From assembly GCA_977017575.1 (NCBI GenBank), contig CDRNVI010000041.1, positions 310,001 through 374,000 on the forward strand: a DNA stretch of 64,000 bases, read 5' to 3'. Position 1 is the stretch's first letter, and the number at the start of each line of letters is the position of its first letter. A program made the translations under genes and the position numbers. This stretch comes from Paramoeba atlantica. Lineage: Eukaryota > Discosea. The notes under the pieces were generated by a model. The model made no database searches and had not been told where the DNA came from. It worked only from the letters and a program-made list of their open reading frames with translations. Below, piece after piece: positions 1 through 11,539 of the stretch.

Positions 1-57
1 CGCATGATGGTTACTCGTTTACTTCCTGAGGATCCGCTCTCTCCTACGGAGGTGTAA
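1..57 (+). CDS. Family A retrotransposon ORF, last 18 codons (copy A1)
   Basis: The window opens inside the C-terminal end of a family A ORF, which stops at TAA 55-57. The residues RMMV.R...EDP..P match the last residues of the complete family A proteins ending at 24858, 29077 and 49739. The function lies in the part outside the window. Confidence 0.85.
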   Translation, partial: RMMVTRLLPEDPLSPTEV

Positions 58-506
58 ACGTTCGTAAACGTCGACCGCGCCCCTTTTGGCACGGGAACAC
101 GTTTGCGCCCATGAAGAGCTGGTCGGGATGCTGGTCGAGTCGACAGAGTCTATACTCACGCCTAGCCCGCGAGGGCTAGGTACCTCAAGTGAGGTAGTAC
201 ACGGGTAGTGAATCTCCTCCCCGTCGGCCAGCATCCTGTTTCGTGACCGTGTCGCTGCCGACACAGGCCCGCGCCTGCGCCCTCCCATATAACAAGGGGG
301 AAGGGTTTACAAGTCAGGCCGTGGAGAGGTCGAAAGACCCGGTCCGGAACGCTCGAATGGATTGGGAATGGATTGCTTGTTTTTATTGTTATTGTTTTTA
401 TTGTTCTTATACTTACGGGAGATCGAATTGCTAGTTTTGGGCTCCAAAATATGAAATTGCTAATTTGATTGCTTGTTTAAAAAGACAAAAAAAAAAAAAA
501 AAAAAA
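58..506 (+). other. 3' UTR and A-tail of copy A1
   Basis: This non-coding tail carries the structured RNA module at 126-264, then a hairpin GGTC-GAAA-GACC like that of other family A tails. It ends in about 20 A at 487-506. The next copy begins directly after the A-tract. Short ORFs here are chance readings. Confidence 0.8.
126..264 (+). ncRNA. Structured 3'-UTR RNA module (family A, copy A1)
   Basis: Stem P1 pairs GGATGCTGGTCG (126-137) with CGGCCAGCATCC (225-236). Inside are P2 (CTCAC/GTGAG) and P3 (CCTAGCCC, GCGA loop, GGGCTAGG). A downstream hairpin lies at 249-264. In this copy the hairpin loop is CTGC rather than CTGT, which weakens the proposed long-range pairing with GTCGACAG. Structure is inferred by eye; no folding program was run. 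Confidence 0.65.
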
Positions 507-542
507 CTTTAACGATAAAGATACAGTTTCTGTACCTTGTTG
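507..542 (+). other. Spliced-leader-like exon at 5' end of copy A2
   Basis: Immediately after the A-tract of A1 lies a 36-nt block containing AACGATAAAG and CAGTTTCTGTAC and ending TTGTTG. It is shared with the three other full-length family A copies and lacks only the first few bases seen at 25413. It resembles the 3' part of kinetoplastid and diplonemid spliced leaders (recalled from memory). No GT intron start follows TTG, as expected of a trans-spliced mRNA copied into DNA. Confidence 0.75.
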
Positions 543-592
543 AATTATTTTTCCTTTCTTTAGTTACTCCCCGGGGATTAGCGTCCTTCCCC

Positions 593-3500
593 ATGAAAAG
601 CGATCAAAGTCTTCGATCTCGCGCAAGCCTAGACAAAAATCCACCTTCACCCCACATATTGACTAACACAAACGAAGGTAAGCTCAGCGAAGGCACTTTC
701 ACCGATGAAGAGCGTTCCCACCGACTCGGCAGTTGGGACCAGTTTGAGGGGAACAAACACTTGATCTCCACTGCAAGTACATACAACGAGCAACTTTATA
801 CCACGCCGATCCCCATGGATATTCCCGCGGAATGGATGGATCACGCACGCCAAATTGCACAGGAGAGGGAAACTCCAGACACGGGCCATACTGAGGCAGA
901 AAACGAGGAAATGCAACACTGTGGGGTAAGACGGCAGAGCACAACTCATGAAAACGCACCTGCATCTCGGACCCCCGACAAAGCACTGAAGCTTAATGCC
1001 GTAGTACAGGACGTCTCTCCCCGTCTGCTACACAACGTTTCTCCCTCGAAAGGACCCACGAAGACAGACACGAGGCATTCTAAACGAATACCGGCGACAG
1101 AGAAAAACCCTCCCTCACCTCTCCTAGCTGAGGCCAAGGACTCAGCCACCGAAGTTACACAAAACAGAGAAGAATTCCGAGAATGCTCGGCGATGGGATG
1201 CACTTGGCGGAGCCCGGCGCACGGGGTATCGTGGCAAGCGTTTTATAACCACGTCGCCTGTCGCCACGGTAGCAGCATCCCTGCCGCCTGGTGGGCTACA
1301 GAAGGTAGATTCCTGTGTGCTGCATGCGGGCGCTCTTACGATGTCAATAAAACGGAAACACACCCACAGTCCTGAAAGGGAAAGATGACAACCCCTCAAA
1401 GCCCATCACACATGTCACACCCAAGCGACGAAAGCCACCCACCCACAACTCAGATGCATCAACCCGAGCTTCCCTCGTTGGCCTCTATTTCTCAGACACA
1501 ATTGAGCACTTGCAAAGACGTCCCCGCCCGATGCCGTCATCTTTGGGGAGAAATCTTAACAAAAACGGCCGAAAACGCAGTCAAGGAAAACTCCCCCGCC
1601 GCGTGGACGTTATTCGCTATGCTCCCGAAGTGTCTCCTACCAGCTCCGCACCGAGGAGGACGCAAGCATCACACAACATACGCATCATTCGTCGAAAAGT
1701 GCATGAACCGATGGCTGGCGCAAGATTACGTACCCTTGTGGAATGATACAGTAAACAACGCCCTCAAAAAGCAATCCGCAACCCCTAACATAGTTCACGA
1801 TGAGGAGGAAAAAGCTGCCATCCGGTCAGAATTGCTGGTTCGACAAGGCGAGTACTCAAGAGGAATGGCAGCACTCACGGCTGACCCAATGGCTCCTGAC
1901 GACGAAGAAACGTATATCAAGCTTCAGAACAAACACCCGTGCCGCCTTTCAGACAGCGACGCCATCGATTACACCCCCCCACCAACAGCGCCCTTACAGG
2001 TAGATGAAGCGACAGTCGCGAAAACCATCAAAAGCTTTCACCGAGGCTCCTCCGCCGGAACCATGGGCCTACGCCCAGAACACCTACAAGTGGCACTCCT
2101 AGCGCAGGTAGACAACACTACGAAACCTCTCAAAGCTATTACAAACCTCGTAAATCACCTTCTAGCCGGTAAAGCCCCTCTAGAGGTTCAACCGTATTTC
2201 GCCGGAGCCAGACTTTGCGCCTTAGAAAAGGGCGAAAACGACGTCCGACCCATAGCTGCGGGGGAAACTATTCGTCGATTGGTCAGCAAAACTGCGTGCA
2301 ACGTAGTTAAAGCCAAGGCAAGCGGCATATTCGCAGGGCTACAGTTCGGAGTGGCGACACCAGTCGGAGCTGAACGCATAATCCACACTTGTCGACAAGC
2401 CATGGCCATCCACACTGATAACCCTGACTTTGTTCTTTGCAAAGTAGACCTCAGAAACGCCTCTAACAACGTTAGCAGAACCGCCTTCCTGAAGCTTGTA
2501 AGCGAGCACTTCCCAGAATTATTCCCATGGGCAAGCTGGTGCTATACCACCACTAGTGCATTGACTTACCGAACCCACACGCTCCTATCGGACGAAGGTG
2601 TCCAACAAGGGGACCCCCTCGGACCTCTTTTCTTCTCCCTGGTCGCCCTGGAATTAGCAAACGAAATCAATCACCAGGCCGACTTGGACCTACAATTATG
2701 GTACCTTGACGACGGGGTTCTCATAGGCAAGGCCCAAGACACCAGAAATGCACTGGACACGATCGCCAGGGTAGGCCCTCGCTGGGGCTTGCACTTGAAC
2801 ATGTCGAAGTGTGAAATCATTACCTCCCCTGCCTCGGCTAACGTGACAAATTTGTTTCCCGACATACCGGACACCAAAATCAAAGTACGTGGCGACTTTA
2901 GCGTTCTAGGAAGTCCGATTGGATCCCCAGAGTATTGCTCCGAATACCTGACAACGCACGCCATTGAACCAGCAGAAACGGCGTTAGAAGCTATAACTAG
3001 AATCAAAGACCCACAGGTTTCAATGGCGCTTATTCGGCAATGCGCCGGGTTCTGCAAAATGGTCCACGCTCTCCGCACGACCCCACCACAATCACTTACA
3101 CTTTTATGCGAGCGTCTGGATGATTTTCTCATGCACGCGGTAGAGTCATGTTTATGCCCCTTGCCTCCCTCTGCACGGTCCCAAATTCAGCGCCTGAAAA
3201 AACACGGAGGATTCGGGTTACGGTCAGCATCCTTTCACGCAACCTCAGCCTACGTTTCCTCGGTTGCTTTTGCAGCAGACATGGACTCTTGGGATCCATC
3301 CGAAGTAGAAGGCTTTCTATCATCTATTGACGACATAAACGCGAAGGTTGGCACCAAGCTTCTCAACTCAAGTGGCCGTGTGTGCACTATCCCGCACCAC
3401 AAATGCGAAGAATTTCCTCCGAGGCATCGCCCCGCAAAGCGCCCACGCCAGCCGGATACCCATGATCCTACTTCATCTGCGAATCCCCCTTCCCTTCCAC

Positions 3501-4490
3501 ACGATCGCCCCCCCTTGTCACCCGATGATCTCCCCCCTACGTCATGCCCATTGTATGCAACGGAGGATTGCTTTGACGCGAAGCTGCCGGACTGGGCGAA
3601 AAAGGGTATCCCCCGCCAAAGGGACATAAGCCACGCGATTTCGGCTACGGAATTTTCGCGAGCTTATGAAAAGGCTGACGCCAGGACTCGCGCACGTTGG
3701 GTCTCCCAGAGCGGGAAAGGGGCCAATAGCTGGGCTTTCGTAACGCCATCCAAAGACACTGGTCACGCCTTCACCCCAACAGAATTCCGTACCTTGTCCC
3801 GCTGGTGGTTGGGGGTACCAGTCTACGGGGAAGAATCAAAATGCCCCAGGGAGAACTGCACGCTCCCCCTTGACATACACGGAGACCATGCTCTCACGTG
3901 TAAGCATGGGGAAGGTATCATCCGGCGACACCACTCGTTAGTCGATCAGTTTGCTGCCACCTGCAGCCAGGCCCACCTAGCACCCCAGCGCGAGAAAAGC
4001 CTCGGGAATAGGGGCCCAGGGGGTGCCTTGACCAGACCGGGGGACGTCTTCATGCCGAGCCTCTTCCTCGGAAAACCTATAGTGCTTGACTTCGCGGTCA
4101 CTCACGCCCAGCAATCAAAATACACGGACACAGTCCAAATGCTAGCTGGGTGCACATGTTCCAAATGCTAGCTGGGTGGCCGCGGGGTCTTTCGCTGAGC
4201 ACTACGCCTCCGACCAGAAAGCTCGACAGCGCCGTGAATCTGAGTCGGCGGGAAGCGACTTCACAGCAATGGTCGTAGAGAGCTACGGCTCTTGGAGCTC
4301 TAGTGCCTTAGCAGTACTTCGGAAAGTAGGAGAACGTCGGGCCAAAGCGTCCAACGGCATTCTCAGTGACGGAGCAACTACGTTACAGCTCGTCACAGAC
4401 TTGAACATAACGCTGATGCGTCGCCAGGCACGTATGATGATATCAAGAATGCCGGTAGACGACCTTCCCACTCCGCTGATCGAGCAATAG
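593..4490 (+). pseudogene. Family A RT-endonuclease polyprotein, copy A2 (broken)
   Basis: Full-length family A ORF that would encode RNA-binding zinc fingers, reverse transcriptase and RLE nuclease for target-primed integration. ATG 593 is the first Met after the SL-like leader. In order are: the N-terminal motif LGSWDQF...STY.E.LYTTP.P; two zinc fingers (about 1180-1372); RT with motif B GVQQGDPLGP and motif C YLDDG; a zinc knuckle; and RLE residues in RPGDVF and VLDFAVTH. Two breaks are visible. TGA at 1373-1375 replaces the last zinc-finger Cys codon (TGC in the 25.5 kb copy). A 26-bp insertion near 4140-4170, bounded by an 18-bp repeat, shifts the frame, and coding resumes to 4490. RT motif A also reads VDLRNASNN instead of VDLRNAFNN (Ser codon 2462-2464). 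Confidence 0.9.
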
Positions 4491-5059
4491 CTTGGTAACG
4501 GAGTAAGTAGCCCTCGTGGGATAATCGTTTCCTAACCACACCGTTGTCGGCACAGGCCCACGTTAGCGCCCTCGGAAACAACTGATCTGGAAGCTGGTCG
4601 AGTCGACAGAGTCTATGCTCACGCCTAGCTCGCCGAGGGCTAGGTACCCCAAGTGAGGTAGTACACGGGTAGTGAATCTCCTCCCCGTCGACCAGCTTCC
4701 TGTTTCGCGACCGTGTCGCTGTCGACACAGGCCCGCGCCTGCGCCCTCCCATATAACAAGGGAAGGGTCCACAAGTCAGGCCGTGGTGAGGTCGAAAGAC
4801 CCGGTCCGGAACGCGCGGATGGATTGGGCGTGGATTGCTTCCTTTTTTATTATTATTGTTATCAGAATCATAAATAACTTAAGGCAGGTTGAATTACTAG
4901 TTTTGGGCTACAACATGTGAAATTGCTAATTTGCTTGCTTGTTTACAAATCATATACCCCCCCCAATGGACCTTCATGGTTCATGTATTGGGTAATATAG
5001 AGGCAATGCCGCGTTTCATACTTCTCCCCCCTTATTAATCGCATAAAAAAAAAAAAAAA
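4491..5059 (+). other. 3' UTR and A-tail of copy A2
   Basis: This tail holds the RNA module at 4589-4728 and a degenerate extra copy of the downstream hairpin region near 4532-4575. It continues with the common family A ending (C-run, ATTGGGTAATATAGAGGC, TTATTAATCGCAT) and A-tract 5045-5059. No gene is present. Confidence 0.8.
4589..4728 (+). ncRNA. Structured 3'-UTR RNA module with compensatory change (copy A2)
   Basis: P1 pairs GGAAGCTGGTCG (4589-4600) with CGACCAGCTTCC (4689-4700), 12 Watson-Crick pairs. Relative to other copies, T-A at the fourth pair has become A-T on both strands, and a G-U has become A-U. The hairpin GTGTCG-CTGT-CGACAC is at 4713-4728, and GTCGACAG follows the 5' strand of P1. 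Confidence 0.75.
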
Positions 5060-6320
5060 CGAACCCTGCCTCGGCACACCAAACTGCTCTTTTTTCCGAT
5101 ATTCCGGAACCCAAGATAAACCGCGAAGGAAATTTTGACATTCTTGGGAGCCCCATAGGCTCTGCTCAACATTGCATAGATTTCCTTACGACACACGCCG
5201 TGGAACCGGCAGAAGAGACCCTGGAAGCTATAGAAATGCTCGAAGATCCTCAAATTGCCTTGTCATTGATCAGAAAGTGTGCGGGTTTTTGTCAAATGGT
5301 CCATTCGCTTCGAACTACCCCACCACATGAGCTTTCTGCACTCTGTCAGCGCCTTGATGAAGCAGTCCTCCATGCGTATGAATGGAATATATGCCCGCTT
5401 AGCTCCTCAGCTCGATCACAAGTTCAACGCCCGAAACGGTATGGAGGTTTTGGTCTCCGATCTGCATCTGCGCACCGCTCAGCGGCGTACGTGTCTTCAG
5501 TTGCTTTTGCTGCAGAGACGGATCGTTGGCTACCGTCAGATGCAGAAGGATTCTCTTCCGCAGTCCTGGACATCAATCGCCGGAGCGGAGGCCCCGTAGT
5601 TGATCCGGACACGGGAAGAGCATTAGAGGAGATCAGCTCCCCTTTTCCGACAGGATCTAGTCAAAGTACAGAAACGGACAATTCTTGCACCCCCCGTCAA
5701 CGTGCCTTGAGCGACGCAATCTCGGCGCACGAATTTTCATGTGCGTACGCAGCGGCGGACAGTAGCACTCGCGCGAGGTACACCTCTCAGACTGGAGATG
5801 GGGCCAGCAGCACACGTGCTCCAAGGCGAATTTATCACCTTCACGTGAGGTAAGCCTGGGGAACCTAGGGCCTGGCGGCTGTCCCACGAGGCCGGGCGAT
5901 GTCTTTATTCCGGGCTATGAGAAAGCTCAAGGTCTGGTGCTTGATTTTGCTGTCACCCACGTTCAGCAACCTAAATACACGGACTTAGTCCGCAACGCTA
6001 ACGGGGTGGCGGCAGGATCATTTGCGGAGCACTACGCCGCTTCTCACAAGGTGAAAGAGAGAGAGGAGGCGGAACAAGCAAAACATGTGTTTGTTGCCAT
6101 GGTGGTAGAATCATATGGTGCTTGGAGTGCAAGTGCCCTATCAATCCTTAGATGGGTTTGGAAGCATCGCGCCTCATGTTCCCAGGGGACTCTATCTCAA
6201 GAAGCAGCTACCCGTCAGCTGCTTCAAGAGCTTAACCTCACCCTGATGCGTTCTCAATCGAGAATGCTTGTCTCACGCATGCCGGCTGAAGATCCACAAC
6301 CGGCACTTATTTTGCAGTAG
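5060..6320 (+). pseudogene. 5'-truncated family A copy X1, endonuclease part, internally deleted
   Basis: This copy starts at CGAACCCTG directly after an A-tract, downstream of the RT active site. It keeps only the thumb, the zinc-knuckle region and the RLE. It is nearly identical to 48250-49739 of copy A8. A 226-bp deletion at about 5814 (matching 49005-49230 of A8) removes the zinc knuckle and shifts the frame, so the first frame ends at 5853. The RLE half (RPGDVF, VLDFAVTH, KY) resumes and ends with TAG 6318-6320. Confidence 0.88.
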
Positions 6321-6612
6321 CCTAAACCAAGGCTCGCGGATACCGGCATGTTCGAAGGCTGAGGGTGCTGGTCTCGTCGACAGAGTCTATACTCACGCCT
6401 AGTCCGTCAGGGCTAGGTACCCCAAGTGAGGTAGTACACGGGTAGTGAATCTCCTCCCCGTCGGCCCGCATCCTGTTTCGCGACCGTGTCGCTGTCGACA
6501 CAGGCCCGCGCCTGCGCCCTCCCGTATAACAAGGGAAGGGTCCACAAGTCAGGCCGTGGAGAGGTCGAAAGACCCGGTCCGGAACGCGCGAATGGTTGAG
6601 GAGTCGCCTGCA
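6321..6612 (+). other. 3' UTR of X1, proximal part
   Basis: It contains the RNA module at 6363-6501. It is then cut at GAATGGTTGAGGAG and joined to the R tail at 6613, the same junction as downstream of the complete copy A8 (about 50018-50032). Confidence 0.75.
6363..6501 (+). ncRNA. Structured 3'-UTR RNA module (copy X1)
   Basis: P1 is GGGTGCTGGTC (6363-6373) with GGCCCGCATCC (6463-6473), with one mismatch and wobbles. P3 is CCTAGTCC, GTCA, GGGCTAGG. The downstream hairpin with CTGT loop is at 6486-6501. Confidence 0.65.
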
Positions 6613-6875
6613 GGCCGGGTGAGGCGAAGCTGAGGGAGACCTTACCCCCCTGAAAAGTTGAAAAGTTGGGTAGGGGAAAGCAGGAAAGTAGGGAGAAAGG
6701 TGGGAAAAGTATGTCAAGAGGTGAGAAAGAGGAGAAAGAGAGAGAAAAATTTTCTTTATTTGCATAAAAACAATATAAAAAAAAAAAAAAACTTCAATTT
6801 GCGCCGTATGCTCAATGGAGGCTTTTTCAAATAAATTCGGATTTCTCGAGAGTTTGACAAAAAAAAAAAAAAAAA
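6613..6875 (+). repeat. R tail repeat plus 67-nt poly(A)-bounded module
   Basis: The R tail (GGCCGGGTGAGGCG to ACAATAT) ends in an A-tract at 6777-6791. A 67-nt piece (6792-6858) follows with its own A-tract (6859-6875). R recurs at 11341, 21765 and 50032, and the 67-nt piece at 21947. Both look like 3' ends of polyadenylated RNAs. No ORF is present. Confidence 0.75.
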
Positions 6876-6906
6876 CGAATAAAGATACAGTTTCTGTACC
6901 TTGTTG
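6876..6906 (+). other. Spliced-leader-like exon at 5' end of copy A4
   Basis: A 31-nt block after the A-tract holds the TACAGTTTCTGTA palindrome and ends TTGTTG. It matches the 3' three quarters of the 42-nt leader at 25413-25454, with one extra A in CGAATAAAG. It is followed by AATTATTTT, not by an SL intron. Confidence 0.72.
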
Positions 6907-6937
6907 AATTATTTTTTTTATCTCATTCTTACGCCCT

Positions 6938-9900
6938 ATGGTCACAACCCGATCCAAAGCTAAGCAGGGCACAGGTTTCGAACGAGAAGCGAACGAGCAT
7001 GAGCTAGGGTCATGGAATCAATTTGAAGCAAACAAACATCTCGTGGAGGGAGTAAGCACATACGATGAGAGTCTATATACCACTCCTCTCCCACGCGATC
7101 CCTCGTCTGAATTGTCGGAACGTGCCGAAAAGATTGCCCGCGACATTAAAGACTCGGTAGAAGGTGAAACGCCAGACACAGGGCACCAGAACACAGCCAC
7201 CGAAGAAGAACTTTTCTCTAGCATCCTCCCGGCCGTGAGTTCGTCGACCGAGAGTTCCGAGTTTCAGTTTGAAGGAACCCACCCATCTTCACTCAGCCAG
7301 CTCAAAAAATCTAATCAGGCTGTGAAGGGGAAGGTCCTCAGGTCGAGCCGCTCCGAATACGACTATGAGGAAAATAAGTTAGCATTTCCCGATCTTACAC
7401 CTCCGGATCTCGATTTCTCAGTGGCCAAAAGTTGTAGAGGACGCAAAAAGAAGAAACGCCCGAAGGGTATCACTCTCTCCCAGTTGAGTACGAGGCTCGG
7501 GGCTACTGTCGAGCTGAGTGCCGAGTCCGGGGTGGACAGCGAAGACCGGGACAACACAGACTCCATTTTGAACTCCTCCAAGCCATGTACTCCTGTAGCA
7601 GAACATGTGGACAACTCCTCGGGAGAAATGTTCCACGACGGACGGAACCGAACCACATCGCCAGGGAAACGTAAACGTCACTAGGTGTCGAAAATCAGGC
7701 CCGCCGAGCCCATGGGCGCCGAGAAACCCCACCACATAGCCAAGACACTCCACGCTACACGAGAAGAGGCATCCACGAGAAGAGGGCATCCACGAGAAGA
7801 GGCATCCATCGAAAATGTAAACGTACGGAAGTGCCATTTCCAGGGATGCGTATGGAAAACATTGTCTCACGGGGGGCAGTGGCAAGCATTCTATAACCAC
7901 ATAGCCCACAGACACGGGGACCAGGTCCCGGATACGTGGTGGATAGAAGAAGGTCGCTTTCTTTGCAAGGAGTGCAACAAACACTATGACCTAGGCAAAC
8001 GGGACACGCACACGAAGAGTTGCACGTCCCGCCGTTCACTACCTCAAATCCCACAGACAACCCCTCCGAGCAGCAACATCATCCCTGCAGCGAATCCTCA
8101 TCTTAATGACACCCCCCAACCAGATCTTCGCGCGGCCTCCGCACCAGCTGACCAATCCACGGAAAGTCAGAGCGCCCAGGTCGATCTACCCCTTCCGAGT
8201 TTATCTTCCGTGAGCGCTCTGCCAATAAATACTTGCAAGGACATCCCAGATAGCTGCCGACAAGAATGGGCCAAGACGCTTTGTGGATGTATATCCACGG
8301 CGATCTGCGAAAACACACTCCAAGCGTGGACGCTTCTCGCCATGTTGCCCAAGTGCGTTTTACCTGCCCCCCACCGCGGAGGTAACCGCGCGAAAGCGTC
8401 GTACGCTTCCCATGTGAAGAAGTGTCTAGCTAGATGGCGCAATGGAGAATTCTTAGCGCTATGGAACGAAGCGGTTTCTAGTCTCGTACGGAAAAAGAAA
8501 AGTGTAGCACAAGCGCAAGACATTGACGACGAAATCAAGAAAGCGGCTTTACGCGCTAAACGGCTTGTTCGCGACTCGGAGCTTTCTCGCGCTATGACTG
8601 CCCTGACTTCTGAACCTCTCGCCCCTGACGATGAAGCGACCCATGCGAAACTCCTGTCTAAGCACCCACCCAGACTCTCCACCTCCAACGTGGACTGCTT
8701 TCCGGCTCGGGACGTTGAGCCACTTAAAGCGACTGAGGAAGAAGTGGCCGAAGCTCTTTCCAACTTTCACCGAGGGTCCTCAGGTGGGGCCTTTGGTCTG
8801 CGACCCGAGCACCTTCAGACAGCCATGCAATATCATCACGACGCTTATACCGACCCTCTGGGCACTCTCACTAAGTTCGTCAACCACATGCTCGCAGGAA
8901 AAGTGCCGTTAGAAGTCAAAGGTCACTATGCAGGTGGTCGATTGTGCGCCCTGAAGAAAGGGGAACGTGACGTACGCCCTATTGCCGCAGGGGAAACTCT
9001 TCGTCGCCTGACAAGCAAAGTAGCCTGCTTCGCGGCTAAAGAACAACCCCGCAAACTTTTCAAAGGACACCAGTATGGTGTAGCCACACCTGCGGGTTCA
9101 GAGCGTGTGATACATCTCTGCCGGAAGACCATCGCTGAACACATTGACGACGACGACTTCATACTTTGTAAAGTCGATCTAAAAAACGCATTTAATAATG
9201 TTTCGCGAGATTCTTTTACGGCCCTAGCGCGCCGCCACTTCCCTAAACTGGGTTGCTATGTGGAATGGTGCTACAATGCGGGAAGCATTCTTACCTTTGG
9301 TTCCCGGACCATCGAATCCTCCGAAGGGGTACAGCAAGGCGACCCGCTTGGACCTCTTCTTTTCTCACTGGTCATGAAAGAAGTCGCATGGAAAATCCGT
9401 GTGGCCGCCCCAAACCTCGACCTCAACATGTGGTTCTTGGATGACGGGGTACTAGCAGGACCATCTTGCGACGTACGGCATGCTCTAGACGTGATTGCGA
9501 TAACCGGCCCAAAATGGGGATTACACCTCAACGTAGCAAAGTGCGAGCTTATATCACACCCCGCTTCCTCCCACCGTTATTCCCTTTTCCCCGACATTCC
9601 CGGTTTGAACAAAAATGGGGAAGGTAATTTCCATATTTTGGGGAGCCCGGTTGGATCCACCCAATTTTGCCGAGAGTTCTTCCTCAAAAACGCAATCGAC
9701 TTAGCCGAAGAGTCGTTGGAGGCCATAACCACGCTTGATGATCCCCAGATTGCATTGTCTCTGATCCGACACTGTACAGGTTTCTGTCAAATGGTGTACT
9801 CTCTCAGATCCACTCCGACCGCTGAACTACAGGATATCTGCAAACGCCTAGACGATGCCGTCCAGCGTACCACTGAACACTTCTTTCGCCCTCTGAGCGA

Positions 9901-11056
9901 TGGGGCCCGACGCCAGGCGCAACGTGAAAACCGGTACGGGGGGTTGGGGCTCCGGTCAGCGGAGGAACACGCGAGTTCCGCCTACGTAGCCTCCGTCGCT
10001 TTTGCATCAAACAAAGACCGGTGGGACCCAGAGGACGCTGAGGGGTTCACCCAAGCTGTTCGGGAGGTCAACAAACGCACCGGGACGGCAGTCATCGAAC
10101 AGTGCGGATTAATATCAAAAAGCCTCGCATTGTCGATGACCACGCTTAACTCGAATAACGATGCACAAGAACCTAGCACAGAGCTGGTAATTCCTCGCCA
10201 ACGCGATCTGAGTCATGCCATCGCTTCCTACGAATTTCGGGAGTCGTTTGCTCGTGCCGACCTTCGAACGAGGGCCAGATGGACATCGGAAACGGGAGAA
10301 GGGGCCTCGGAGTGGGCTTTCGTAATCCCCTCCAAGAAAAGCGGCTTAGCCTACACACCGACTGAATTCCGTACTCTTGTGCGTTGGTGGCTCGGGGATA
10401 CTATTTACCCAGCTTTCCGGCCCTGTCCTCTGGAGAAATGCTCGTTGCCGCTTGACCCCGAGGGTGACCACGCACTGGTATGCAAGTGCGGGCACGGCAT
10501 AATCGCACGGCACAACGCCATTGCGGGACAGTTCACAACAGAGTGTGCCAAAGCCGGGTTTACCCCACGGCGAGAAGTGAGTCTGGGGAATACGGGCCCC
10601 GGAGGCACCCTCACCAGGCCAGCGGACGTATTTCTTTCCACATTCGACGTAGGCCAGTCTCTCGTATTAGACTTCGCTGTCACTCACGTCCAGCAGCCAA
10701 AGTATACGGACTTAGTCCGTGACGCTAACTGGGTGGCAGCGGGGTCTTTCGCGGAGCGCTACGCGACGGAAAACAAAAAGAAACAAAGAGAGGAAGCAGA
10801 AGCCGCACGCCACAGGTTTAGTGCTATGGTGGTGGAGACCTACGGGGCATGGAGTCCCAGTGCCTTCGCCATTCTCAAGGAGGTAGCTGCTTCACGGTAA
10901 GCGTACTCCGGGGGACTCTCGAAGGGTGAAGCCCTTCATCAACTGGTGACAACGCTGAACGTCGCCCTCATGAGGACACAAGCTCGTATGCTTGTACTGC
11001 GCCTCCCCGCAGCCTCCCCCGATATCTGTGTTAATGGGTACGGGAACGAAGAGTAG
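6938..11056 (+). pseudogene. Family A RT-endonuclease polyprotein, copy A4 (two nonsense codons)
   Basis: Near full-length family A ORF starting at ATG 6938. The conserved N-terminal motif LGSWNQF...STYDESLYTTPLP is followed by a basic, charged linker and the double zinc finger (C...GCVW, H...RHG, CKEC, H...C; about 7833-8025). RT then has VDLKNAFNNV, GVQQGDPLGP and FLDDGV, and the zinc knuckle and RLE (RPADVF, VLDFAVTH) follow. An in-frame TAG at 7682-7684 splits the linker, and TAA at 10898-10900 replaces a Ser codon (TCA in the sister copy at 52.3 kb). After it the frame stays open to TAG 11054-11056. A triplicated 17-18 bp motif near 7766-7808 lengthens the linker. The reading frame is otherwise uninterrupted, so the copy is young. 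Confidence 0.9.
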
Positions 11057-11292
11057 TCTTAGTGGAACCCGCGGCTTTTCTTGGGAGTTTTCTTGGGTGG
11101 GGGGCCCTTTTCTATGATGGGGGGATGTGGCCAGCGTCCGGATTTCCTGCGGATTTTAAGGTACGGGGTTGGCGTTTTGAAGGGAGGTAGGGGTTTGCTA
11201 GTTTTTGGTTTGCTAGTTTCGGGATTAAGACTTTTGGATACGTAATTGGACAGTTGTAACAAATGCAAAACACATTGCTATCAAAAAAAAAA
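11057..11292 (+). other. 3' tail of copy A4
   Basis: This tail lacks the P1-P5 RNA module. It is G/T-rich and shared with the sister copy's tail at 52440-52600, then diverges at TTTCGGGATTAAG and ends in a short A-tract. No ORF is supportable. Confidence 0.6.
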
Positions 11293-11537
11293 TGTAAACT
11301 TGAGAAAGTAATTTCGATTCCGTCAAAAAAAAAAAAAAAAGTGAGGCGAAGCTGAGGGAGACCTTACCCCCCATGAAAAGTTGAAAAGTTGGGTAGGGGA
11401 AAGCAGGAAAGTAGGGAGAAAGGTGGGAAAAGTATGTCAAGAGGTGAGAAAGAGGAGAAAGAGAGAGAAAAATTTTCTTTATTTGCATAAAAACAATATA
11501 AAATTGCTAATTTAAAAAAAAAAAAAAAAAAAAAAAA
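11293..11537 (+). repeat. Poly(A)-linked fragments: 32-nt piece and R tail
   Basis: Two pieces lie between A-tracts. A 32-nt sequence (11293-11324) has A16. An R tail copy begins at GTGAGGCG (11341), ends with a few bases of family A tail (ATTGCTAATTT), and is closed by A-tract 11514-11537. Confidence 0.7.
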
Positions 11538-11539
11538 CC

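Noticed and set aside
243-434. Small ORFs repeatedly encoding MNLLPVGQHPVSRPCRCRH and MGGRRRGPVSTATRSRN in family A tails (both strands)
   Set aside because: They recur only because the tail is copied with each element. The sequence is explained by RNA stems, and the frame is not preserved at either end.
507-542. Insertion of family A into SL RNA genes, as for SLACS/CZAR/CRE1
   Set aside because: The leader is preceded by an A-tract rather than SL gene upstream sequence. It is nearly complete, and it is followed by element UTR without a GT intron start. Joined exon copied from mRNA fits better.
4491-5059. HDV-like, hammerhead or twister ribozyme in the 3' UTR
   Set aside because: I looked for the invariant cores (CTGANGA/GAAA, HDV double-pseudoknot order) and did not find a convincing match. 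A new class is not excluded.
6613-6776. R tail as a structural RNA gene or promoter
   Set aside because: It is purine-rich low-complexity sequence ending in an A-tract and always found at 3' ends. No internal promoter boxes or stable fold seen.
1373-10900. Alternative genetic code
   Set aside because: The complete ORFs A7, A8 and B5 (over 1100 codons each) contain no in-frame stops and end at TGA, TAG and TAG. The few internal stops are copy-specific.
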